A stretch of 17,212 bases of DNA from Sphingomonadales bacterium (lineage in GTDB: Bacteria > Pseudomonadota > Alphaproteobacteria > Sphingomonadales > Sphingomonadaceae). Below, piece by piece: positions 7,108 to 14,191 of this stretch (its first letter is position 1; each line of letters begins with the position of its first letter). The position numbers were made by a program, and so were the translations under genes. Location: NCBI GenBank assembly GCA_027489295.1, contig JAIYAA010000096.1, positions 1 to 17,212 on the forward strand. Reading direction: 5' to 3'. The notes under the pieces were generated by a model. It saw only the letters and a program-made list of their open reading frames with translations. It had not been told where the DNA came from and did not search any database.

Positions 7108-8793
7108 ATGGCGAAACAGAAGATCGGCTGGGCGCAGGTGCGCGGCTGGCTGAACGAGGTGGTGGGGCCCGATGGCGGCTATCTGCGGCTGGCGATGGTC
7201 TATGGCATCGCGATCAGCCTGTTGTCGCTGGCCACCCCGATCTCGGTGCAGCTGCTGATCAACAGCGTCGCCAAGATCGCGCTGCCCGCGCCGCTGATCA
7301 CGCTTTCGGCACTGTTGTTCACGCTGCTGCTGATCGTGGTGATCCTGAGCGCGCTGCGCGTCCACATCATGGCGCTGTTCGAACGGCGCCTGTTCGCGCG
7401 CACCGTGGCGGAGATCACCATCCGCGCGGTGCATGCCCGCAACCCGTTCTTCGCCGATGCCCGCCGCGTCGACCTGTTCAACCGCTATTTCGACCTGATG
7501 ACGGTGCAGAAGAGCGTGCCGAGCCTCGTCATCGGCGGCTTCACCATCCTGCTCCAGTCGGTGGTCGGGCTGGTAGTGACGAGCTTCTACCACCCGTTCT
7601 TCCTGGCCTTCAACGTGATCCTGATCGCGCTGGTCTGGCTGATCTGGCAGCTCTGGTCGCCGGGCGCGATCCGCTCCGCCGTGGCGCTGAGCCATGCCAA
7701 GCACGATGCCGCGCGCTGGCTGGAAGGGCTGGGCACCTCGAACGGCTTCTACAAGTCCAGCCGGCATCTCGATTTCGCGATGGACGGATCGGAATCGATG
7801 ACCGCCGCCTATGTCGCCGCGCATCGCCGCCACTTCCGCTACAGCTTCACCCAGACCTGCGCCTATCTGCTGCTCTATGCCACCGCGAGCGCCGCGCTGC
7901 TGGCGATGGGCGGCTGGCTGATCCTGCAGGGGCAGCTGTCGATCGGCCAGCTTGTCGCCGCCGAGCTGATCCTGTCCGGCGTGTTCTACGGCCTCGGTCA
8001 GCTCGGCAACTATCTCGACGCCTTCTACGACATGGTCGCGGCGGCGGAGGAAGTGTCGCTGCTCTACGCCATCCCGCACGACACGCACGCACGCAGCAGC
8101 GAGGCGCCCGGCAGCGGCGAGGTGCGACTGCGCGAGGTGGAGGCAGGCGATGCCCGCATCGACCTGACCATCCCCGCCGGCGCCCAGCTGGTCGCGGTCG
8201 GCGCAGCGACGATGGACACGCGCCTCGCCCTGCTGCTCAAGCGCAACACCCAGCCGGATCGCGGGCTGGTGATGGTCGGCGGCGTCGATCTGGAGGCGCT
8301 GGACGTCTATCGGCTCCGCTCCGACGTGATCGTGCTCGACCGGCCGACGATCGTGGAGATCCGCATCCGCGACTATCTCGCCCTCGCCGGTGCCGGTATC
8401 CCGGCGGGCCGGGTGCTCGACGCGCTGGCGCTGGTCGGGCTCGATTCCCGGATCGGCCAGCTACCGGAGGGGCTGGACACGACCCTCGCTGCCTCGGGCT
8501 ATCCGTTGTCGATCGGCGAGCTGATGGCGCTCAAGCTCGCCAACGCGTTGCTTGCCCGGCCGCGGGTGCTGCTGCTCAGTTCCCTCTACGACCTGATGCC
8601 GCCCGAGCGGCTGACCGCTGCGCTCGACGCATTGCGCGACGCCGGCACCACCGTGCTGCTGTTCACCGGCCGGCCCGAGGCGATCCGCCGCGACGGCTAT
8701 CTGTGGCTGGGCCGCACGACCCAGGCCCGCTTCGAAACGCTCGACCAGCTCCACGCCGCGCTTGCCGATCTGGAGGCCCGCAATGCCCTTTAA
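7108..8793 (+). CDS. ABC exporter-like membrane protein with a degenerate, probably ATPase-dead nucleotide-binding domain
   Basis: This 561-residue protein has the layout of a type I secretion ABC half-transporter without a peptidase domain. About six membrane segments lie in the first 310 residues (roughly 27-50, 62-85, 137-160, 163-183, 250-275, 280-305), and an ABC-type C-terminal domain follows (about 330-561). The ABC motifs are recognisable only by position. Walker A reads GAATMDTR at 365-372, with no lysine. The Q-loop position in VIVLDRP is not glutamine. The signature is LSIGE at 467-471 instead of LSGGQ. Walker B reads LLLSS, with S491 and S492 in place of D and E. The H-loop reads FTGRPE, with G521 for histidine. 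No stop or frameshift is present and both partner genes are intact and overlapping, so this is a maintained pseudo-ATPase and not decay. It may be gated otherwise or pair with an active ABC protein elsewhere. The substrate is unknown. Confidence 0.88.
   Translation: MAKQKIGWAQVRGWLNEVVGPDGGYLRLAMVYGIAISLLSLATPISVQLLINSVAKIALPAPLITLSALLFTLLLIVVILSALRVHIMALFERRLFARTVAEITIRAVHARNPFFADARRVDLFNRYFDLMTVQKSVPSLVIGGFTILLQSVVGLVVTSFYHPFFLAFNVILIALVWLIWQLWSPGAIRSAVALSHAKHDAARWLEGLGTSNGFYKSSRHLDFAMDGSESMTAAYVAAHRRHFRYSFTQTCAYLLLYATASAALLAMGGWLILQGQLSIGQLVAAELILSGVFYGLGQLGNYLDAFYDMVAAAEEVSLLYAIPHDTHARSSEAPGSGEVRLREVEAGDARIDLTIPAGAQLVAVGAATMDTRLALLLKRNTQPDRGLVMVGGVDLEALDVYRLRSDVIVLDRPTIVEIRIRDYLALAGAGIPAGRVLDALALVGLDSRIGQLPEGLDTTLAASGYPLSIGELMALKLANALLARPRVLLLSSLYDLMPPERLTAALDALRDAGTTVLLFTGRPEAIRRDGYLWLGRTTQARFETLDQLHAALADLEARNAL
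8772..8776 (+). promoter_or_regulatory. ribosome binding site deciding the adaptor gene start
   Basis: GGAGG lies inside the end of the ABC gene, six bases before the ATG at 8783. This fixes the adaptor start there rather than at the in-frame TTG at 8762. Confidence 0.75.
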
Positions 8794-9844
8794 ACCGGAC
8801 CATATCGGCCATTTCCCGACCCTTGCCGGCATGCGCCCCCCGCGCATCGCCCGGGTGATCGCCTGGATGATCGTGATCGTCGTGGTGCTCGCCGCGGTGG
8901 CGATGGTCTATGTGCCCTGGGTGCAGACCGCCCCCGGCCAAGGCAAGGTTGTCGCGCTCGATCCGCACGACCGCGTGCAGTCCGTCACCGCGCTGGTGCC
9001 GGGCCGGGTCGAGCGCTGGTTCGTCCATGACGGGCAGGCAGTGAAGAAGGGCGATCCGATCGCCAAGGTATCGGACAACGATCCCGAGCTGCTCGCCCGC
9101 CTCGCGGCCGAGCGCGACCAGGTGCTGGCCGAGATCGCCTCGGTCCAGAGCGCCCGGGCCACCGCCTCGATCGACGTGAATCGCGCCCGCACGCTCTTCA
9201 ACGAAGGGCTGGCGTCGCGCCGCGACTATGAACAGGCGCAGATCCGCGTCGCCGATCAGGGCGCCAAACTCGCGGAATCGCGCGCCAAGCTCAACCGGAT
9301 CGAGGTGTCGCTCAACCGACAGTCGGTGCAGATCGTCACCGCGCCGCGCGATGGCCGCATCCAGACGATCAACGCTGCCGCCGGCGCGACGCTGGTGAGC
9401 GCGGGTACCGAGCTCGCGACGCTGGCGCCCGAGGGCGGCACCGAGCGCGTCGTCGAGCTGATGGTCGACGGGCGCGACATCGCGCTGGTCCGCCCCGGTC
9501 GCCGCGTGCGGCTCGAGTTCGAGGGCTGGCCGGCGATCCAGCTGAGCGGCTGGCCGTCGATGGCCTGGGGCCTGTTCGACGGGCGGGTGCGCTCGCTCGA
9601 TCCTTCCGCGATGCCCGACGGGCTGTTCCGCGTGCTGATCGAGCCGATGCCGGGCACCCCTACCTGGCCGAACGACCGCTTCGTCCGCCTCGGGGCCAAG
9701 GTGCGCGGCTGGGTGCAGGGCGAGACGGTGCCGGTCGGCTACGAACTCTGGCGCCAGCTCAACGACTTCCCGCTCGAATTCGGTGCCGCCTCGGGCAAGG
9801 ACGAGGACAAGGGCATGGACGTCTACAAGAAGAAAAAGAAATGA
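8783..9844 (+). CDS. HlyD-family periplasmic adaptor (membrane fusion protein)
   Basis: Adaptor subunit of 353 residues linking the inner-membrane component to the outer-membrane channel. A short cytoplasmic N-terminus is followed by one membrane anchor (about 22-46). A split lipoyl/biotinyl-like domain has halves at about 66-98 (GRVERWFVHDGQAVKKGDPI) and 185-216 (TAPRDGRIQTINAAAG). Between them is a rather short helical hairpin (about 100-180), and a beta-barrel region lies at about 220-320. The C-terminus is odd: an acidic-basic stretch ending in five consecutive lysines after DVY, in what should be the periplasm. The gene overlaps the ABC gene by 11 bases and its TGA overlaps the ATG of the TolC-like gene, so the three genes are translationally coupled. 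In known type I systems this protein would contact TolC through the hairpin tip. Confidence 0.93.
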   Translation: MPFKPDHIGHFPTLAGMRPPRIARVIAWMIVIVVVLAAVAMVYVPWVQTAPGQGKVVALDPHDRVQSVTALVPGRVERWFVHDGQAVKKGDPIAKVSDNDPELLARLAAERDQVLAEIASVQSARATASIDVNRARTLFNEGLASRRDYEQAQIRVADQGAKLAESRAKLNRIEVSLNRQSVQIVTAPRDGRIQTINAAAGATLVSAGTELATLAPEGGTERVVELMVDGRDIALVRPGRRVRLEFEGWPAIQLSGWPSMAWGLFDGRVRSLDPSAMPDGLFRVLIEPMPGTPTWPNDRFVRLGAKVRGWVQGETVPVGYELWRQLNDFPLEFGAASGKDEDKGMDVYKKKKK

Positions 9845-11226
9845 TCCGGAAGCTGCTCGCGCTTTGTGCCCTGGTGTTCGCGGCGCCCGCCGCGGCGCAG
9901 GGGCCGCTCACCCTCGATCAGGTGCTGCGCTCCTCGGCGCAGAACGCCCCCCAGATCATCGAGGCGCTGGCCAAGCAGCGCCAGGCCGAAGGCAAGGCGC
10001 TGAGCGCCGAGGGCGCGTTCGACGTGGTGTTCGACGTCGACGCGCAGACCCGGCCCTTCGGCTATTATGACGGCTCCGTGGTCGAGGCGAAGGCCAGCCG
10101 CGCCCTCGATACCAATGGCGGCGGGCTGTACGCGGGCTACCGCCTCTCGCGCGGCAAGTTCCCGGTCTATGAGGACAAGGCCTACACCAACCAGCTTGGC
10201 GAGTTCAAAGTCGGCGCGATCTTCTCGCTGCTGCGCGACCGGGTGACGGACGAGCGCCGCACCAAGCTGCGCCTCGCCGATCAGGATGTCGACATCGCCC
10301 GGCTCGACCGCGAGATGGTGGCGATCGGCGTGCAGCGCCGGGCGATGAGCGCGTACCAGTCCTGGGCGATCGCCGGGCTGCGGCTCAAGGCCTATCGCGA
10401 CCTGCTGGCGCTCTCCGAGAAGCGGCGGGCGCAGCTGGCGCGGCAGGTGCAGCTGGGTGCGCGGCCGCAGATCCTGATCACGGAGAACGACCAGAATCTT
10501 GCCCGTCGCCGCTCGCTGGTGGCGCAGGCCGAGCAGAAGCTGGCCGAAACCGCCAACGCGCTGTCCTTCTTCTGGCGCGACGCCAATGGCGTGCCGCTGG
10601 TGCCGGTGGTCGAGCAACTGCCGGAGGCGCTGCCCGAACTGGCGATCGCGCCGCGCAAGGCGGGACCGATCCTGCGCCCGGACCTCAAGACGGTGCTGGT
10701 GCGGATCGACCAGTCGCTGGCCCGGCTGAACCTGGCCGAGAACGACCTCAAGCCGCGCCTCGATGCGCGGGCGGAGCTGGGCAAGGATGTCGGCGCGGTG
10801 GGGCTGGGCGGCCCGTCGCGCACCCCGGCAGAGGCGATGGTGGGGATCAAGTTCTCGGTGCCGCTGGAGCGCCGCTCGGCCAAGGGGCGCATCGCCGAGG
10901 CGCGCGCGGAGATCGACGGATTGCGCACCCGGCACCGCATGCTGGAGGAGCAGATCGCGATCGAGGTGAAGGGGATCGCGATCGGCATCGAAGGTGCCGA
11001 CAAGGTCGCCGATCTCGCGGCGCAGGAGGCCGAACTGGCGGGCAAGATGGCAGGGGCTGAACAGCGTCGTTTCGACATGGGCGCCAGCGACTTCTTCCTG
11101 ATCAACCAGCGCGAGGAGAGTGCGACCGATGCCCGGCTGCGGGCGCTGGACGCGCGCTACCAGGCGCTCGTCGCGCGGGCAGACCTGGCGGCGGCGACGG
11201 CGGACCGCGGCGTGCTGGGGCTCTGA
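9841..11226 (+). CDS. TolC-family outer-membrane channel protein
   Basis: Outer-membrane efflux protein of 461 residues. A clear Sec signal peptide (MIRKLLALCALVFAAPAAAQ) is predicted to be cleaved after residue 20. The remainder has the long helical, coiled-coil-prone repeats of the TolC/OEP fold: SAYQSWAIAGLRLKAYRDLL to about 250 in the first half, and IRVDQSLARLNLAEND-type segments then AEARAEIDGLRTRHRMLEEQ to the end in the second. The family normally forms a trimer with a membrane barrel and a periplasmic alpha-tunnel. Its start ATG overlaps the adaptor stop. The upstream bases are an A/G-rich run (about 9826-9840) rather than a classic Shine-Dalgarno, which suggests translation by reinitiation. 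It forms the outer part of the conduit with the two preceding products. Confidence 0.92.
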   Translation: MIRKLLALCALVFAAPAAAQGPLTLDQVLRSSAQNAPQIIEALAKQRQAEGKALSAEGAFDVVFDVDAQTRPFGYYDGSVVEAKASRALDTNGGGLYAGYRLSRGKFPVYEDKAYTNQLGEFKVGAIFSLLRDRVTDERRTKLRLADQDVDIARLDREMVAIGVQRRAMSAYQSWAIAGLRLKAYRDLLALSEKRRAQLARQVQLGARPQILITENDQNLARRRSLVAQAEQKLAETANALSFFWRDANGVPLVPVVEQLPEALPELAIAPRKAGPILRPDLKTVLVRIDQSLARLNLAENDLKPRLDARAELGKDVGAVGLGGPSRTPAEAMVGIKFSVPLERRSAKGRIAEARAEIDGLRTRHRMLEEQIAIEVKGIAIGIEGADKVADLAAQEAELAGKMAGAEQRRFDMGASDFFLINQREESATDARLRALDARYQALVARADLAAATADRGVLGL

Positions 11227-11378
11227 TCGACGGGCGCCACGCATTTTGCGGGCGGGGGCGGGTGCGGGAATGTTTCAGCGGCGACGTCTTCTTGTTGAAG
11301 CGTTAACGAGGGACATTTCTTGCCGACCCGCCGGTCTACCGCACTATCTTCCGCTCTTCCTTTCCGGCTCGGCGCACG
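11227..11378 (+). other. intergenic region between the TolC-like gene and mlaA
   Basis: This 152-base gap has no gene that I can support. It is GC-rich at its left end (G-runs around 11249-11265) and more mixed from 11280. A weak TTGCCG (11320-11325) and TATCTT (11345-11350) pair with 19-base spacing could be a promoter for mlaA. A small CTTC-TTGTT-GAAG hairpin lies near 11288-11300. No convincing terminator with a T-run follows the TolC-like gene. Confidence 0.3.
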
Positions 11379-12278
11379 ATGATTGGCCCCGCGATTGGTG
11401 CCCTTCTTTTCGTGCCCCCCGCCGCGCCCGCGCTGGCTACCGCCATCTGGACCGCGCAGCTGCAGAATGCGCAGCACAGTGCCCTGACGGTCGCGACCGA
11501 GGCGGTAGCGGTCGCCGCGTCCGAAGCCGCGACGGAGGAGGGGCAGGAAATCGTTGTCTCCGGTCGCCATCGGGCCACGCCGGGCGATCCGCTGGAAAAG
11601 ATCAACGCGCTCTCGTTCCAGCTGACCCAGCATGTCGATGACGCAATCACGGCGCCCGCCTCTCGCGGCTACGTCAAGGTGGTGCCCAAGCCGATCCGGA
11701 TGGGCTTGCGCAATTTCTTTCGCAACCTGCGCGAGCCGGTGGTCGCCGCCAATTTCCTCCTCCAGCTGAAGCCGGGCAAGGCGTTCGAAACGGTAGGCCG
11801 GTTCGCGATCAACACCACGCTGGGGCTTGCCGGCACGCTGGACGTCGCCAAGCGCTGCCCGTTCGACCTGCCGTTGCGCGACAACCGCTTTTCGGACACG
11901 CTCGGCTTCTACGGCGTGAAGCCCGGCCCCTATGTCTATGTGCCGGTTGCCGGCCCCACGACGCTGCGCGACATTGCCGGCGGCTTCATCGATTTCTTCG
12001 CCTCACCCTTCACGCTGGGCGGGCCGTTCCGCTCGCGCGCGTACGTGATCAGTGCGGCGACGATCCGCATCCTCGACCGGCGGGACCAGAAGGAGGCGAT
12101 GCTGCGCGAGGTGGAGGAAGCCGACGACAGGTATGCGGCGCGACGCGACCTGTTCCTCCGCCGCCAGCGCGAGCGCGTGGAGACGCTGCAGGGCGCGGGG
12201 CAGCCCGGCGGCGCCCCCCGTCGCTGCCGCCGGAGGGACGCGGCGCGCTCTTTAGAGGCGCCGCAGCCTAGCCGGTGA
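11379..12278 (+). CDS. mlaA: MlaA/VacJ-family phospholipid-transport protein without a lipobox
   Basis: The core (about 66-235) matches the MlaA/VacJ family, which removes mislocalised phospholipids from the outer leaflet of the outer membrane. Diagnostic stretches are GDPLEKINALSF, YVKVVPKPIRMGLRNFFRNL, REPVVAANFLLQLKPGKA, GRFAINTTLGLAGTLDVAKR, DTLGFYGVKPGPYVYVPVAG and TTLRDIAGG. The N-terminus is a hydrophobic, alanine-rich signal-like segment ending near ALATA, with no cysteine, so the lipid anchor of E. coli MlaA is absent. An EIVVSGR stretch at about 57-63 resembles TonB-box-like tails of sphingomonad proteins. The start is uncertain: ATG 11379 has no Shine-Dalgarno and an uncharged first segment, but no ATG, GTG or TTG lies upstream before an in-frame stop at 11304. 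The last 25 residues are arginine-rich and run through a hairpin. The rest of the Mla pathway is not in the window. Confidence 0.88.
   Translation: MIGPAIGALLFVPPAAPALATAIWTAQLQNAQHSALTVATEAVAVAASEAATEEGQEIVVSGRHRATPGDPLEKINALSFQLTQHVDDAITAPASRGYVKVVPKPIRMGLRNFFRNLREPVVAANFLLQLKPGKAFETVGRFAINTTLGLAGTLDVAKRCPFDLPLRDNRFSDTLGFYGVKPGPYVYVPVAGPTTLRDIAGGFIDFFASPFTLGGPFRSRAYVISAATIRILDRRDQKEAMLREVEEADDRYAARRDLFLRRQRERVETLQGAGQPGGAPRRCRRRDAARSLEAPQPSR
12240..12264. terminator. strong hairpin at the mlaA / TPP-enzyme convergence
   Basis: GCGGCGC (12240-12246) pairs perfectly with GCGCCGC (12258-12264). The loop contains a further CTC/GAG stem, giving about ten base pairs with one bulged G and a four-base loop. 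It starts four bases after the TPP-enzyme stop on the minus strand and lies inside the last codons of mlaA on the plus strand. No T-run follows on either strand, so it may slow both polymerases or act with Rho rather than being a canonical intrinsic terminator. Confidence 0.5.
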
Positions 12279-14052
12279 TTTCCTTCGCGATCTGGCGCAC
12301 CGTCTCCTGGATCACGCCGCCGCGCCGGGCATCTCCCTTGGTCATGGAGGACAGGAAGCCCTTGACCTGGTCGAGCGTGAGGTGCGGCGGGAAGGGCGCA
12401 ACGTCGGGGTCGGTCCTTACTTCCAGCACTACCGGGCGATCCGCCCGCAAAGCCGTATCCCAGGCGTCGCCCAGGGCCTCGGGCGTGTCGACATGGATGC
12501 CTTGCAGGTCGATCAACTCGGCAAAGCGGGCATAGGGGACGTCCGGAATGTCCTGCGTGGTCGGGAAGCGCGGATTGCCTTCCATGATGCGTTGCTCCCA
12601 AGTGACTTCGTTCAGATCCTGATTGTTGAAGACGCAGACGATGAAGCGAGGATCCGCCCAGCGCTGCCAATATTTGGCGACGGTGATCAGCTCGGCCATG
12701 TTGTTCATCTGCATCGCGCCGTCGCCGACCAGCGCCACCACCGGGCGATCGGGATGGGCGAACTTGGCGGCGATCGCATAGGGCACCGCCGCACCCATCG
12801 AGGCAAGCCCGCCGGACAGCGACGCGCGCTGCCCCGCCTTGACGCGATAGTCGCGCGCATACCAGTTGGCGCACGAACCGGAATCCGAGGTGACGATGGC
12901 GTTGGAGGGCAGCCGTGGCGACATCTCCCACACCACGCGTTGCGGATTGACGGGCTTGGCTTCGGCCATGGCGCGCGCCTCGATCGTCTGCCACCATTTG
13001 GTGACTTCGTGCGCGATCCCCTCCTGCCAGCTGCGATCCTGCTTGCGCCCGAGCAGCGGCAGCAGCGCGTCCAGCGTCTCGGCGGCACCGCCATGGAGGT
13101 TGCACTCGACCGGGTAGCGCAGGCCGAGCATCGCGGGATCGATGTCGATCTGCACCGCGCGGGCCTGGCCCTCCTTCGGCAGGAACTCGGCCCAGGGAAA
13201 GCCGGTGCCGATCATCACCAGGGTGTCGCACCCCGCCATCATGTCCGAAGAGGGCTTGGTGCCGAGCAGACCGATCGTGCCGGTGACGAAGGGGAGGTCG
13301 TCCGGCAGCACGTCCTTGCCGAGCAGCGCCTTGGCGACGCCGGCACCGAGCCGGTCGGCCAGCTCGATGATCTGCGCTTCGGCTCCGCGCGCACCGGCAC
13401 CGATCAGGATGGCAACCTTCCGGCCCGCGTCGAGGATCTCGGCCGCGTGCGCCAGCGCGCTTGCCGGCGGCACCATCTGCGGGCGGACATAGCCCGGGCC
13501 GGACCGGGTGAAGCCGTGCCGGAGCGGGGGCGCTTGATACGGCTCGTCCTGCACGTCCTTGGGGAGCACGATGGCGGTCACGTCGCGATTGGCGATGGCG
13601 ATGCGGATGGCGCGATCGGTGACATGGCCGAGCTGTGCGGGCGCAGAGACTTCCTGGACATAGCCGCACACATCCGAAAACAGCCGGTCGAGGTTCAGTT
13701 CCTGCTGATAGCTGGCGCCGCGCACCGTGGTCTCGGCCTGACCGGCGATGGCAAGCAGGGGCACATGGTCGAGCTTGGCGTCGTACATGCCGGTGACGAG
13801 ATGGGTTGCGCCCGGCCCGCCGGTGGAAAGGCAAACGCCCAGCTCGCCGGTGAACTTGGCATGGGCGGAGGCCATGAACGCGGCCATTTCCTCGTGCCGC
13901 ACCTGGATGAACTCGATGCCGTCGCCCTTGGCTTCGGCCCGCTGCAGCGCGCCGAGCACGCCGTTGATGCCGTCGCCCGAATAGCCATAGATGCGCGTCA
14001 CGCCCCAGGCCTTGAGCCGCTCCACGAAAAAGTCGCTCGTCTGCTTCGCCAT
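12268..14052 (-). CDS. thiamine-diphosphate enzyme of the pyruvate oxidase / acetolactate synthase family (PoxB-like)
   Basis: TPP-dependent enzyme of 594 residues with the three domains of the family. The N-terminal pyrimidine-binding domain holds the catalytic glutamate E54 in QVRHEEMAAF and the STGGPGATHL loop (76-85). The central domain (about 195-340) contains AILIGAGARG and is FAD-binding in oxidases. The C-terminal pyrophosphate-binding domain holds GDGAMQMNN from 443 and the paired asparagines N476-N477 that close the GDG-x-NN metal site. It is closest in character to pyruvate:quinone dehydrogenase PoxB and YdaP-like enzymes, decarboxylating pyruvate to acetate or transferring a C2 unit. 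A linker of unusual sequence (TVAKYWQRWADPRF) precedes NN. The exact substrate cannot be told from sequence. GGGAG sits about seven bases before the ATG. It is divergent from the kinase gene and its stop overlaps mlaA by 11 bases. Confidence 0.9.
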   Translation of the reverse strand: MAKQTSDFFVERLKAWGVTRIYGYSGDGINGVLGALQRAEAKGDGIEFIQVRHEEMAAFMASAHAKFTGELGVCLSTGGPGATHLVTGMYDAKLDHVPLLAIAGQAETTVRGASYQQELNLDRLFSDVCGYVQEVSAPAQLGHVTDRAIRIAIANRDVTAIVLPKDVQDEPYQAPPLRHGFTRSGPGYVRPQMVPPASALAHAAEILDAGRKVAILIGAGARGAEAQIIELADRLGAGVAKALLGKDVLPDDLPFVTGTIGLLGTKPSSDMMAGCDTLVMIGTGFPWAEFLPKEGQARAVQIDIDPAMLGLRYPVECNLHGGAAETLDALLPLLGRKQDRSWQEGIAHEVTKWWQTIEARAMAEAKPVNPQRVVWEMSPRLPSNAIVTSDSGSCANWYARDYRVKAGQRASLSGGLASMGAAVPYAIAAKFAHPDRPVVALVGDGAMQMNNMAELITVAKYWQRWADPRFIVCVFNNQDLNEVTWEQRIMEGNPRFPTTQDIPDVPYARFAELIDLQGIHVDTPEALGDAWDTALRADRPVVLEVRTDPDVAPFPPHLTLDQVKGFLSSMTKGDARRGGVIQETVRQIAKEITG

Positions 14053-14191
14053 CTGCCGTCTCCCGAAGATGCCGGGGTAACTGCTGGGCGGGGGGATGGT
14101 TCAGCGGGCATGGCCATGCGGGGCCGGCGGGGTTGCGGCGGAATGGAAAAGGCGGGTAACCGCTTCATCAGCTATCCCTTTGAGTTTTCTC
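14053..14191. promoter_or_regulatory. divergent control region between the TPP enzyme and the hybrid kinase
   Basis: These 139 bases must serve both divergent genes. A perfect 12-base palindrome, GCATGGCCATGC, lies at 14108-14119. On the plus strand GGAAT (14140-14144), 16 bases, then CGCTT (14161-14165) resembles the EcfG general-stress promoter pattern (GGAAC-N16/17-CGTT) with deviations in both boxes; it would place transcription shortly before the kinase ATG. Both are suggestions from pattern only. Confidence 0.35.

Noticed and set aside
7108..8793. The ABC gene as a pseudogene
   Set aside because: No stop or frameshift, good ribosome binding site, overlaps with both following genes and an intact membrane domain. 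Loss is confined to catalytic motifs, which fits a maintained pseudoenzyme better.
9823..11244. Minus-strand open frame under the TolC-like gene
   Set aside because: Opposes a gene with a clear signal peptide and OEP fold; shadow frame.
11936..13834. Minus-strand open frame of 632 codons spanning the TPP enzyme and mlaA
   Set aside because: It is an out-of-frame shadow of the TPP enzyme that continues under mlaA; low-complexity, no domain.
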